A DNA stretch of 24,739 nt from JAHJFW01 sp038065635 (lineage in GTDB: Bacteria; Patescibacteriota; Patescibacteriia; 2-12-FULL-60-25), in NCBI GenBank assembly GCA_038065635.1, contig JBBTQP010000026.1, positions 1 through 24,739 on the forward strand, written 5' to 3'. Both the position numbers and the translations under genes were made by a program. The notes under the pieces were generated by a model, which ran no database searches, was not told the DNA's origin, and saw only the letters and a list, made by a program, of their open reading frames with translations. Positions 14,651 through 21,583 of this stretch are shown one piece after another; positions within the stretch are counted from its first letter, which is position 1; every line of letters begins with the position of its first letter.

Positions 14651-14751
14651 CGTGTCATTCCCGTGCAGACGGGAATCCATTTCCTAGAAATAAAGGTGAT
14701 AGGATTTTCACTGTCTGGATCCCTCCGCCTGAGGCGGACGAGGATGACACG
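14651..14751. repeat. Family B palindromic repeat B1
   Basis: An ~101-nt element with outer arms CGTGTCAT / ATGACACG. Its left unit is a perfect hairpin ATTCCCGT-GCAG-ACGGGAAT, followed by a ~40-nt spacer. The right unit has diverged and carries the hairpin TCCGCC-TGA-GGCGGA. It is clearly related to B2 (17278-17367), including much of the spacer. It lies between metG and the GC-rich gene. Confidence 0.82.
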
Positions 14752-14774
14752 AATGCGGGAGTGATCACGTAGAC

Positions 14775-14804
14775 TTGACGAAAGTCCAATTTTTTTGTTA
14801 AATA
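14775..14804 (+). promoter_or_regulatory. Possible promoter of the GC-rich gene
   Basis: TTGACG (14775-14780), 18 nt, TAAATA (14799-14804) with a TGT just before it. If used, transcription starts near 14811 and the mRNA has an ~85-nt leader, by far the longest predicted here. The leader holds a 6-codon mini-ORF, and a second, 11-codon one begins just before its predicted 5' end. Confidence 0.45.
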
Positions 14805-14896
14805 ATCATGCCGTTTTCAATAAATGGAAAGTTCGTGGAGTGAATTATTTGCTCGCATGAATGAACCGACGGCGTAAGAAGGGATAGGGTAGCCAA

Positions 14897-15709
14897 GTGG
14901 CAAACCTGTTCGACATGAAGGGTGGAAGGATGCTGGCGATCTTGAGCAAGATCGCGGAACGAATGCCTCCAGAAATCGGTGACGAGGTCATCAGCCATCC
15001 GAAGATCATCGACGTCATGCTGGAGGCGGCCTGGGTCTACCTCGAAGACAACCCATTCGAAAAGTCGAGTTCAGATCTGCTTGCCGCTCTCCATAGGGCG
15101 AACGACGAGGAAGGTTGGGGGATCTCCAAGGAGGCCTTCGACCGCCTCGCGATTACGGCACCGAATTGGCCTAGAGGCAAGCACGCGTTCCTATCGTTCC
15201 GTATTCGCTTCGGCGAGGGGAGCGAGGGTGTGGCTCTGACCTTCGAGCGCCACGTAGCCCGCATCAAGTCGGTCTTCGGCGAGAGCGGTTTCTGGCGCTG
15301 GGAACACCTCCACTCCGGTATGATGCCGTACAAAGGAGAGCCCGTGAATCGTCTTCGTCTACTGAACGGTGATCATACCCACAACCCCGTAATCGAGTGG
15401 GTGATCGTCGATCTCGGAACGCACCGTAAGCGTGATAGCGTCACGGCGGTGCGCGACGTGAAGTCGCTCGCCGACGAGTTGCTCGTAGTGGCATGGATGT
15501 TCCCGGACATGATCCGTGCCATCGACTACTACAAACTCCCCGGACTCTTCGCCGCTGGCTACGAGTCCAACGTCCACGAGTGCGATGGCAGGGCGTGGCA
15601 GAGCGTCGTGGTCGTGAGCTTCCACAACGGCAACCGTCAGGTGGACGTGAACGCTTTCGACCGCAGCCTCGGCGACTCCAACTTCTCGGTTCCGGTTCTT
15701 CTGGAGTAA
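14897..15709 (+). CDS. Unrecognised GC-rich gene, likely lineage-specific multicopy family
   Basis: A 270-residue soluble protein that I cannot assign a function. It has no signal peptide or membrane helix. Notable segments are FWRWEHLHSGMMPYKGEPVN, then RLRLLNGDHTHNPVIEWVIV, DLGTHRKRD, PDMIRAIDYYKLPG and a final FSVPVLLE. Base composition is unlike the neighbours: sampled 60-nt lines are 55-65% GC against about 32-50% in nearby genes, with many C-ending codons. I recall a parcubacterial group of uncharacterised multicopy genes with a similar LLNG-x-TH...W...RE layout, but could not check it. GTG at 14897 is used; ATG at 14915 or 14933 (after GAAGGG) are alternatives. It has its own promoter and a very strong terminator, so it is a self-contained unit. 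Transfer or unusual selection on codon use are both possible. Confidence 0.7.
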   Translation: MANLFDMKGGRMLAILSKIAERMPPEIGDEVISHPKIIDVMLEAAWVYLEDNPFEKSSSDLLAALHRANDEEGWGISKEAFDRLAITAPNWPRGKHAFLSFRIRFGEGSEGVALTFERHVARIKSVFGESGFWRWEHLHSGMMPYKGEPVNRLRLLNGDHTHNPVIEWVIVDLGTHRKRDSVTAVRDVKSLADELLVVAWMFPDMIRAIDYYKLPGLFAAGYESNVHECDGRAWQSVVVVSFHNGNRQVDVNAFDRSLGDSNFSVPVLLE

Positions 15710-15725
15710 GATCCCTCTACTCTGC

Positions 15726-15757
15726 AAGCCGCATCTCTCAAGAGATGCGGCTTTTTT
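15726..15757 (+). terminator. Strong Rho-independent terminator after the GC-rich gene
   Basis: A 12-13-bp stem, AAGCCGCATCTC with GAGATGCGGCTT, a TCAA loop and six T. It is the strongest terminator in the window and begins 16 nt after the stop codon. Confidence 0.93.
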
Positions 15758-15775
15758 CTTTTTATGTTAGTCGTG

Positions 15776-15781
15776 TATTAT
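15776..15781 (+). promoter_or_regulatory. -10 element of the CvpA-like gene
   Basis: TATTAT lies 8 nt before the first of two adjacent start codons (15790, 15793), so the transcript is predicted to be leaderless or nearly so. Confidence 0.45.
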
Positions 15782-15789
15782 CTATCCAT

Positions 15790-16272
15790 ATGATGCCAAT
15801 AATCGTCAGCGTAGTAATCGTCCTCGCATTCCTCGGCTTTATCGCCACCGGATATAAGGACGGGTTAATTCAGACGCTTGGACGAATGCTCGGTGCAGTC
15901 GCGGGGTTTGTTCTCGCACGTTCCTGGTCAACAGCGGTTGCCGGCATTCTTGCGAAATTCCTGCCCGCAAATTGGTCGCAATTCATCGCGATCGTCGCGA
16001 TTTTCGTAATCGCGAGCCGCGCTGTAGGACTCGCCGCGCACATTCTTGAGGTGACGTTTCGCATAATCACGATGCTTCCGATTATCAAGACAATCAACAA
16101 GCTAGCCGGAGTCGTCGCTGGAGCGGTTGAAGGAGTAGTAATGATCGGAGGAATAATCTGGGTTCTGAAAACGACAACTGCTTTTCCTGAAGCGCTGAAG
16201 TGGCTCGATGGAGCGTTCATGGCGAAAGTTTTTGTTGATGGGTTTAATTTTCTACTGAAATTCGTTATTTAA
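15790..16272 (+). CDS. CvpA-like integral membrane protein
   Basis: A 160-residue protein with about four hydrophobic helices: residues ~2-20, ~30-48, ~60-80 and ~105-126. The pattern fits the CvpA family (colicin V production), with GYKDGLIQTLGRMLGAVAGF in the first loop and helix and a Gly/Val-rich helix AGVVAGAVEGVVMIGGIIWV later. CvpA proteins support envelope integrity and bacteriocin export in other bacteria, but no transport reaction is established. Two start codons are adjacent (MMP). Codon use is ordinary for the window, unlike the gene just upstream. It is probably alone in its transcript or continues into tatD through the C2 repeat. Confidence 0.75.
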   Translation: MMPIIVSVVIVLAFLGFIATGYKDGLIQTLGRMLGAVAGFVLARSWSTAVAGILAKFLPANWSQFIAIVAIFVIASRAVGLAAHILEVTFRIITMLPIIKTINKLAGVVAGAVEGVVMIGGIIWVLKTTTAFPEALKWLDGAFMAKVFVDGFNFLLKFVI

Positions 16273-16295
16273 AAAAAAGATAATACGATTATTAT

Positions 16296-16386
16296 CCTCC
16301 CCCTTACGAAGGGGGAGCTAGAGGGGGTCTGAGCCCGAATTCGCGGAAGAGACCTCCCCTAACCCCTCCTTCGTAAGGAGGGGGAG
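16296..16386. repeat. Family C inverted repeat pair C2
   Basis: The left arm is CCTCCCCCTTACGAAGG continuing into GGGAGCTAGAGGGGGT; the right arm is its approximate reverse complement. Each arm is itself a hairpin (CTCCCCCTT-ACG-AAGGGGGAG on the left), and the arms can pair with each other, so two alternative folds exist. The pair fills the cvpA-tatD gap, with C1 (8107-8140) the same motif as a single arm. Confidence 0.78.
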
Positions 16387-16401
16387 AAGAAATAATTACA
16401 A

Positions 16402-17241
16402 ATGCCTCGCACAATCGACACGCATTGCCATTTGCAGCTTGTTAAATCAACCGAAGAACGCGCGGCTATTTTGTCTCGCATGGAAATAGACGACGTTTGG
16501 GCTATCGCTGTTGGCACGGGAGAGGGGACGAGCGCTTCTGCGATAGAGCTTGCGCGTAATGAGTCCAGAGTGTGGGCGACGGTCGGATATCATCCGGAAC
16601 ATTTAACGAGTTCATTTGAAGATGAAGCTGAAGGAAAAGTCGGCCAATACAATCTTGATCGTCTAACAGAGCTTGCTAAGTCGGACAAGCGAGTGGTTGC
16701 AATTGGAGAAACCGGTTTGGATTTTTATAGAATCGATAACAACCGCGATCGCGCGGAAGCGGAAGCGCTTCAAGCTCGCGTGTTTGTAGAGCACTTGGGG
16801 CTCGCCCGAAATCTCGATCTTCCGGTTGTCATGCATTGCCGCGACGCTTTTCCGCAACTCACGAAAATCCTGCAAGATTTCACCAGAGATCACGGCCCGA
16901 TCCGCGGAGTCGTTCATTGCTTCGTTGGTCCGTGGAGCGACGCGAAACCACTTCTCGATCTCGGACTTCACCTTTCCTTCACCGGCATCATCACGTTCCC
17001 GCAGAAAAAATCCGCTACAGAAGAACCGGTTTTTCGTGACGTAATCCGCCGTATCCCATCCGATCGTTTTCTAATTGAGACAGACGCGCCATGGCTTGCT
17101 CCGGTACCTCATCGCGGAAAGAACAACGAACCGTCGTTCGTCCAATATGTCGCGCAGGAAATCGCCGCGATTCGAAATGTCGACGTTCAGGAGATAGAAA
17201 AAGTGAGTACGGAGAATGCACGTAGATTATTTCGAATTTGA
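16402..17241 (+). CDS. tatD: TatD-family metal-dependent deoxyribonuclease
   Basis: A 279-residue TIM-barrel hydrolase. All metal ligands are visible: His8 and His10 in DTHCHL, Glu103 in GETGLDF, His145 in MHCRDA, His172 in VHCF and Asp228 in ETDAPWL. TatD proteins are Mg-dependent 3'-5' exonucleases or endonucleases in DNA repair and turnover. Length is usual (~260). It is often found next to metG in other bacteria, and here metG is ~1.8 kb upstream with the GC-rich and CvpA-like genes between, as if these were inserted. The start follows the C2 repeat closely and has no SD. Confidence 0.95.
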   Translation: MPRTIDTHCHLQLVKSTEERAAILSRMEIDDVWAIAVGTGEGTSASAIELARNESRVWATVGYHPEHLTSSFEDEAEGKVGQYNLDRLTELAKSDKRVVAIGETGLDFYRIDNNRDRAEAEALQARVFVEHLGLARNLDLPVVMHCRDAFPQLTKILQDFTRDHGPIRGVVHCFVGPWSDAKPLLDLGLHLSFTGIITFPQKKSATEEPVFRDVIRRIPSDRFLIETDAPWLAPVPHRGKNNEPSFVQYVAQEIAAIRNVDVQEIEKVSTENARRLFRI

Positions 17242-17277
17242 TTTTGTTTCATCATGATTGATGATTTGCTTTTTAAC

Positions 17278-17367
17278 TGTCATTCCCGTGAAGACGGGAA
17301 TCCATTTCCTCGAAATATAAGGAAAGGTATTTTCACGGTCTGGATTCCCGCCTGCGCGGGAATGACA
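17278..17367. repeat. Family B palindromic repeat B2
   Basis: A 90-nt near-symmetrical element with outer arms TGTCATTCCCG and CGGGAATGACA. The left hairpin is ATTCCCGT-GAAG-ACGGGAAT, the right hairpin ATTCCCGC-CTGC-GCGGGAAT, and the spacer is ~40 nt. It sits between tatD and the atp promoter and could act as a weak bidirectional barrier to transcription, but there is no T tract. Confidence 0.87.
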
Positions 17368-17399
17368 TTGGCTGTGTTTTTTGGTAAGTTTTTTTACAA

Positions 17400-17428
17400 T
17401 TGACGCGTCGAGATTAAAAAGGTATTAT
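17400..17428 (+). promoter_or_regulatory. Promoter of the ATP synthase operon
   Basis: TTGACG (17400-17405), exactly 17 nt, TATTAT (17423-17428): the closest to a sigma-70 consensus in the window. Predicted start near 17435 gives a leader of about 8 nt with no SD before atpI. Confidence 0.82.
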
Positions 17429-17442
17429 CTCGGCGCCTTTTT

Positions 17443-17679
17443 ATGTCGGAAATACCAACGGATTCAAGTGGTCCGCGCAAGTGGGAGGCCATCGGAATAG
17501 TCACCGATATCCTTTTTTCAATCGCGGTTCCTACAACGTTATTCGCTCTTTCCGGACGTTGGCTTGATAGAAAATTAGGCGTTTCACCGACTTTTCTGGT
17601 CATCGGCCTATTCCTGTCTCTGGGAGTAACGGCGTATATCGTCACTAAAAAAGGTAGAAAAATCGCAAAAAATCTTTAA
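17443..17679 (+). CDS. atpI: ATP synthase accessory protein AtpI
   Basis: A 78-residue protein with two membrane helices (~18-37 and ~48-67) joined by SGRWLDRKLGVSPT, the typical AtpI/AtpQ layout. AtpI helps c-ring assembly or Mg uptake in other bacteria. It is the first gene of the operon, just behind its strong promoter, and ends 2 nt before atpB. The N-terminal ~15 residues are polar and cytoplasmic. Sequence similarity in this small family is always weak, so position supports the call as much as sequence. Confidence 0.82.
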   Translation: MSEIPTDSSGPRKWEAIGIVTDILFSIAVPTTLFALSGRWLDRKLGVSPTFLVIGLFLSLGVTAYIVTKKGRKIAKNL

Positions 17680-17681
17680 AC

Positions 17682-18503
17682 ATGGAAATACCTCCAGTTG
17701 CGGCCGAACCGCTTTTCCACATCGGATCTTTCCCGATCACGAACGCGTACATCAATTCAACGTTAGCCGTGATTCTTTTTGTCACGATCGCGGTAATTAT
17801 AAGAACACGAATAAAAGATAAACCCGGTCGTCTGCAAAACGCGGCGGAAATGGTACTTGAATTTTTACTCGGCTTTTTTGATCAGGTTACGAACGATCGT
17901 GCAAAATCAAAACGCTTTTTCCCGATAGTCGGCACGCTTTTCCTTTTTATACTCGTTTCCAATTGGATGGGACTTTTGCCTGGAACAGGAACGATCGGAA
18001 TTTGGCAGATGCACAAAGGCGAAATGCTTCTCGTCCCGTTTTTGCGTTCAGCCAACAGCGACCTAAATCTTACGCTCGCAATGGCGTTCGTTGCCGTGAT
18101 AGGTTCACATCTTATCGGTATTTTCACCATCGGTTTTTTCGCGCACTGGAATAAGTTCATACAAATCGGAACGCTTTACCGCGCAATCGTATCACTCAAA
18201 CCCATGAACATCGTGACGGCCGTAATCGAATTCGTGGTCGGTTTGATCGAGCTGATGTCCGAAGTCGCCAAAGTAATCTCATTGTCACTGCGGTTATTCG
18301 GGAATATTTTTGCTGGCGAGGTTTTGATAACTGTTATTTCGAGTTTGATTTCGTTCGGCGTCCCTGTCCCATTCATGTTTCTGGAAATCATCGTCGGAAT
18401 AGTTCAAGCCACAGTCTTCTCACTTTTGACTCTCGTTTATCTAACAATCGCAACAACTAAACCGGAACACGGCGATGAGCACGAAACCGCACCGGCACAT
18501 TAG
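17682..18503 (+). CDS. atpB: ATP synthase Fo subunit a
   Basis: A 273-residue membrane subunit that forms the two proton half-channels beside the c-ring. The essential Arg is R204 in LSLRLFGNIFAGEVL, and the last helices contain GIVQATVFSLLTLVYLT with the conserved Gln. About five to six membrane helices are evident. An insert between helices 2 and 3, with GTIGIWQMHKGEMLLVP and NSDLNLTLAMAF, has the usual Asn-rich segment. The tail ends in HGDEHETAPAH, a His-rich stretch. It follows atpI by 2 nt; a 111-nt structured gap then separates it from atpE. Confidence 0.97.
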   Translation: MEIPPVAAEPLFHIGSFPITNAYINSTLAVILFVTIAVIIRTRIKDKPGRLQNAAEMVLEFLLGFFDQVTNDRAKSKRFFPIVGTLFLFILVSNWMGLLPGTGTIGIWQMHKGEMLLVPFLRSANSDLNLTLAMAFVAVIGSHLIGIFTIGFFAHWNKFIQIGTLYRAIVSLKPMNIVTAVIEFVVGLIELMSEVAKVISLSLRLFGNIFAGEVLITVISSLISFGVPVPFMFLEIIVGIVQATVFSLLTLVYLTIATTKPEHGDEHETAPAH

Positions 18504-18517
18504 GGGCGAGACGGGGA

Positions 18518-18537
18518 CTCGTCTGGAAACAGGCGAG
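18518..18537 (+). other. GNRA-loop hairpin between atpB and atpE
   Basis: CTCGTCTG-GAAA-CAGGCGAG: 8 bp (one G-U) closed by a GAAA tetraloop, 14 nt after the atpB stop. No T tract, so not a terminator. It lies upstream of the most abundantly needed subunit (c), where an mRNA stability or processing element would be useful. The rest of the gap (18538-18614) has only short palindromes such as CGGATATCCG at 18597-18606. Confidence 0.6.
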
Positions 18538-18614
18538 CCGCCGCACTCATTCTTAACCACGGAGATTCCGCGACTTTAAACCCAACCTCCCGGTCGACGG
18601 ATATCCGAAACACT

Positions 18615-18833
18615 ATGGATGCAGAATCCATCAAAATAATCGTCAAAGGCGCCACAATCGCCATTGGCGGTTTTGCTCCGGCGCTTGCGATCGGTAACAT
18701 CGTCGCAAAAGCCATGGAATCAATCGGCCGAAATCCGGAATCAACCGGAAAACTTTTCGTTCCGATGTTGATTGGAGCGGCGTTCGCGGAAGCTATCGCC
18801 ATTTACGCGCTAGTCGTCGTATTTACACTATAA
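18615..18833 (+). CDS. atpE: ATP synthase Fo subunit c
   Basis: A 72-residue hairpin of two membrane helices that forms the rotor ring. The ion-binding carboxylate is Glu59 in GAAFAEAIAIYALVV, and the polar loop is ESIGRNPE (35-42), which contacts gamma and epsilon. The Na+ signature is not present: Ile26 stands where Gln is found in Ilyobacter and Ala60 follows Glu59 instead of Ser, so proton coupling is expected. The usual GxGxGxGxG motif of helix 1 reads GFAPALAIG (19-27), that is GxAxAxAxG. Alanine replacement here is known from alkaliphilic Bacillus. The gene is bracketed by hairpins on both sides. There is no SD. Confidence 0.96.
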   Translation: MDAESIKIIVKGATIAIGGFAPALAIGNIVAKAMESIGRNPESTGKLFVPMLIGAAFAEAIAIYALVVVFTL

Positions 18834-18878
18834 GGTTTCTCATCGCTCCGATCTAGCATCGGGGCGAGAATGAAAACC
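18834..18878 (+). other. Long hairpin between atpE and atpF
   Basis: Inner stem CGCTCCGAT / ATCGGGGCG (18844-18852 with 18858-18866, one G-U) with loop CTAGC, and an outer GGTTT/AAACC pair (18834-18838 with 18874-18878). It begins directly after the atpE stop codon. No T tract follows, so read-through into atpF is expected, possibly with protection of the atpE 3' end. Confidence 0.65.
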
Positions 18879-18894
18879 CTAACCACTCACTGTC

Positions 18895-19413
18895 ATGTCA
18901 GCACCAATCGAACCAACCGGCGTCCTCGGAGCGCTCGGAATAAACTGGAAACTTTTCGTCATGCAATTGGCGAACTTCGCGATAGTCGCTTTCGCAGTTT
19001 GGAAGCTTGCGTACAAACCGCTACTCGCAAAAATGGATGAACGTGAAAAGAAAATCAGCGACGGTTTAGCTTTTTCCGAAAATGCGGAGAAAAAAATGGA
19101 AGAGATGAAAAAAGAAAAAGCCGCGATCGTTCGTCAGGCCAAGACCGAGGCACATCAAATTATCGAACAGGCCGGAGACCGTGCGTTAGCGTTGCAGAAT
19201 CAGCAAGTTGAAAAAACAAAAGACGAATTGGAAAAATTGCGAGAAGAACATGCGAAGCGTCTTGAGGACGAACGGGCTGATGCTTTCAATAAACTGAAAA
19301 AGGAAGTGGCGGAAATCGTGTCCGAAGGCGTGAAAAAGATTCTTACCGGAACCGATGAGGAAATGTCGCGTCAATTGATCAAAAAAGGCATGGAAGAAAT
19401 GGATAAGTCCTGA
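18895..19413 (+). CDS. atpF: ATP synthase Fo subunit b
   Basis: A 172-residue stator subunit. One N-terminal membrane helix (~18-40, KLFVMQLANFAIVAFAVWKL) with the usual KPLL after it, then a long charged right-handed coiled coil from ~45 to 150 (EKKMEEMKKEKAAIVRQAKT). It links subunit a in the membrane to delta and alpha. Two ATGs occur at the 5' end region, but 18895 gives the normal short periplasmic N terminus. It ends 2 nt before atpH. Length is typical. Confidence 0.95.
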   Translation: MSAPIEPTGVLGALGINWKLFVMQLANFAIVAFAVWKLAYKPLLAKMDEREKKISDGLAFSENAEKKMEEMKKEKAAIVRQAKTEAHQIIEQAGDRALALQNQQVEKTKDELEKLREEHAKRLEDERADAFNKLKKEVAEIVSEGVKKILTGTDEEMSRQLIKKGMEEMDKS

Positions 19414-19415
19414 TT

Positions 19416-19949
19416 ATGGCAAAAACCTCCCCATTTATCACTCAACTGGCGCGATCGCTTGCAACGCATGCGGCGGAAGAAGGCGTGCTCGCGAAAGTGG
19501 TACAAGACTGCATCGATATCTCCGCGGCACTGGAGGAGAATTCTGACGTTCGCCAAGCATTGTGCCGAGTTTCAGTCCCTGAATCAAAGAGGATCGAGAT
19601 GTTTAACGAAGCCCTGCATTCAACAGCGCATAAATTCTCTATCAACGCATTTCTTCTTCTTATAGAACGCGGTGAACTTCAGCACGCCACGCGGTTCGTG
19701 GATTTTCTACGACGTGCCGCGACAAGAGCCGGATTATCCGAACTTCGAATAACGTCCGCGTTTCAATTGTCGGATACGGAAAAGAACAAACTTACGCACG
19801 CAGTTGGATTGGATCCGAAAAACGTAACAATGACCGAATCCGTTTCTCCGAATCTTTTGGGCGGAGTAATGATTGATATCGGAGACATTCGGCATGACGC
19901 GAGCATTTTAGGAAAAATGAAACGCCTTGAAAGGGCTTTACAAGCATAA
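19416..19949 (+). CDS. atpH: ATP synthase F1 subunit delta
   Basis: A 177-residue peripheral-stalk protein. An N-terminal six-helix bundle (~1-110) binds the N terminus of alpha, and a C-terminal part with SAFQLSDTEKNKLTHAVGL and the ending LLGGVMIDIGDIRHDASILGKMKRLERAL binds subunit b. The latter is the OSCP/delta signature. It starts 2 nt after atpF and its stop is 4 nt before the atpA start, so translation of b, delta and alpha is probably coupled. Confidence 0.95.
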   Translation: MAKTSPFITQLARSLATHAAEEGVLAKVVQDCIDISAALEENSDVRQALCRVSVPESKRIEMFNEALHSTAHKFSINAFLLLIERGELQHATRFVDFLRRAATRAGLSELRITSAFQLSDTEKNKLTHAVGLDPKNVTMTESVSPNLLGGVMIDIGDIRHDASILGKMKRLERALQA

Positions 19950-19953
19950 ATAT

Positions 19954-21471
19954 ATGGAAAAAACACACGCAACCAAGATCGCCGATCTTCTTCGCAAGCA
20001 GATCGAGAAATTCGATCCGAAGCTTTTGACGAGCCAGATCGGTACTGTCAGAGACGTAGGAGACGGCATCGTCTCAATCACCGGATTGTCGCAAGCTAAG
20101 GCAATGGAAATGCTTCGTTTTGAAAGCGGAGTGTTGGGAGTCGCGCTAAACCTCGAAGAAGAACGCGTTGGCGCAATGGTCTTGGGCGACACGCAAGGAA
20201 TTCGCGCCGGACAAACCGTTGAATCGACGGGTCGCATCCTTTCGATCCCAGTATCGGACGGACTCGTCGGACGAGTAATAACGCCACTTGGCGAAGCCAT
20301 GGATGGCAAAGGCGATTTGAAATCAAAAGAAACATATCCGATTGAACGCGTTGCGCCGGGCGTAATGTCTCGCGAACCTGTAAGCGTCCCTCTAATGACT
20401 GGGATAAAAGCGGTGGACGCCATGATCCCGATCGGACGCGGTCAGCGTGAACTTATCATCGGAGATCGCCAAGTCGGAAAAACCGCGCTTGCTATCGACA
20501 CGATCATCAACCAAAAAGGAAAGGATGTAGTTTGTATTTACGTTGCCATCGGTCAGAAGGAATCCAAGATCGCGAAAATTGTTTCGAGATTGGAAAAGCA
20601 CGACGCAATGGCGTACACGGTTATCGTGCTCGCAGGCGCATCAGCTCCGGCATCGCTTCAATATCTCGCGCCTTACGCAGGATGTGCAGTTGGAGAGTAC
20701 TTCATGGACAAAGGAAAAGACGTCTTAATCGTTTACGACGATCTTTCCAAGCACGCGTGGGCTTATCGCGAAATATCCCTGCTCCTCCGACGGCCACCTG
20801 GACGCGAGGCATATCCTGGCGACATTTTCTACTCACACTCCCGTCTTCTAGAACGCGCTTGCCGTCGAAATGCTGATTCCGGTGGCGGCTCAATCACGGC
20901 GCTGCCTATCATCGAAACACAGGCCGGCGACGTTTCCGCATACATCCCGACAAACGTTATCTCAATTACTGACGGTCAGATCTATCTCGAAGGTGATCTT
21001 TTCTACAAAGGAATCCGTCCCGCGGTAAACGTCGGTCTTTCCGTTTCTCGCGTTGGAGGAGCGGCGCAGACCAAGGCCATGAAAAAAGTTTCTGGACAGC
21101 TCCGGTTGGACCTCGCGCAATTCCGCGAGCTGGAAGCGTTTGCACAATTCGCAACTGATCTCGACGAAACAACGCGCAAACAAATCGAACGCGGTCGTCG
21201 CACGGTTGAAGCTTTGAAGCAACCTCAATACGAGCCAATGGATATGGCAGTTCAAGTAGCGTTGCTTTACGCGGTAACTCGAGGACATCTCGACACGATC
21301 CCAGTCGAAAAAATCAAAGAGTGGGAAGATGGATATCGTGAATTTTTACGAACCGCGCCGCCGGAATGGCTTGAGAAATTGAATAAGGCCGGTTTGCTTG
21401 AGCCGGAAATTGAAGAAGCGATGAAAGAATCGATCAGTGAATTCACGGATACTTTTAACGCGGCTTCATAA
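19954..21471 (+). CDS. atpA: ATP synthase F1 subunit alpha
   Basis: A 505-residue non-catalytic nucleotide-binding subunit. Walker A GDRQVGKT is at 170-177, the expected position. The segment VYDDLSKHAWAYREISLLLRR and the PGREAYPGDIFY signature of alpha subunits follow. The N terminus (MEKTHATKIADLLRKQIEKF) is the delta-binding helix. The ATG at 19954 gives a standard N terminus and a 4-nt gap after atpH; an in-frame ATG at 19927 would add nine residues and overlap atpH. A 112-nt gap with a 25-bp inverted repeat follows. Confidence 0.97.
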   Translation: MEKTHATKIADLLRKQIEKFDPKLLTSQIGTVRDVGDGIVSITGLSQAKAMEMLRFESGVLGVALNLEEERVGAMVLGDTQGIRAGQTVESTGRILSIPVSDGLVGRVITPLGEAMDGKGDLKSKETYPIERVAPGVMSREPVSVPLMTGIKAVDAMIPIGRGQRELIIGDRQVGKTALAIDTIINQKGKDVVCIYVAIGQKESKIAKIVSRLEKHDAMAYTVIVLAGASAPASLQYLAPYAGCAVGEYFMDKGKDVLIVYDDLSKHAWAYREISLLLRRPPGREAYPGDIFYSHSRLLERACRRNADSGGGSITALPIIETQAGDVSAYIPTNVISITDGQIYLEGDLFYKGIRPAVNVGLSVSRVGGAAQTKAMKKVSGQLRLDLAQFRELEAFAQFATDLDETTRKQIERGRRTVEALKQPQYEPMDMAVQVALLYAVTRGHLDTIPVEKIKEWEDGYREFLRTAPPEWLEKLNKAGLLEPEIEEAMKESISEFTDTFNAAS

Positions 21472-21478
21472 TCATTGA

Positions 21479-21569
21479 TATCACACTATGAAACAAAATT
21501 TGTCTCGCTGCGGAACTCGCTGCGCTCGAGCAGTCCTCGCTTCTACAAATTTTGTTTCATAGTGTGATA
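21479..21569. repeat. Perfect 25-bp inverted repeat between atpA and atpG
   Basis: Arms at 21479-21503 and 21545-21569 are exact reverse complements, starting TATCACACTATG and ending CATAGTGTGATA. The 41-nt loop contains CTCGCTGCGCTCGAGCAG, GC-rich and partly self-complementary, unlike the AT-rich arms. It starts 7 nt after the atpA stop and ends 14 nt before atpG. No T tract follows in the sense direction. It may be a small mobile palindrome or an RNA element lowering expression of the genes downstream. Confidence 0.88.
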
Positions 21570-21583
21570 AACACGAATTAATC

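Noticed and set aside
14881..14910. tRNA-like D-arm sequence (TAGCCAAGTGGC) before the GC-rich gene
   Set aside because: No acceptor stem, anticodon arm or T-arm can be completed around it.
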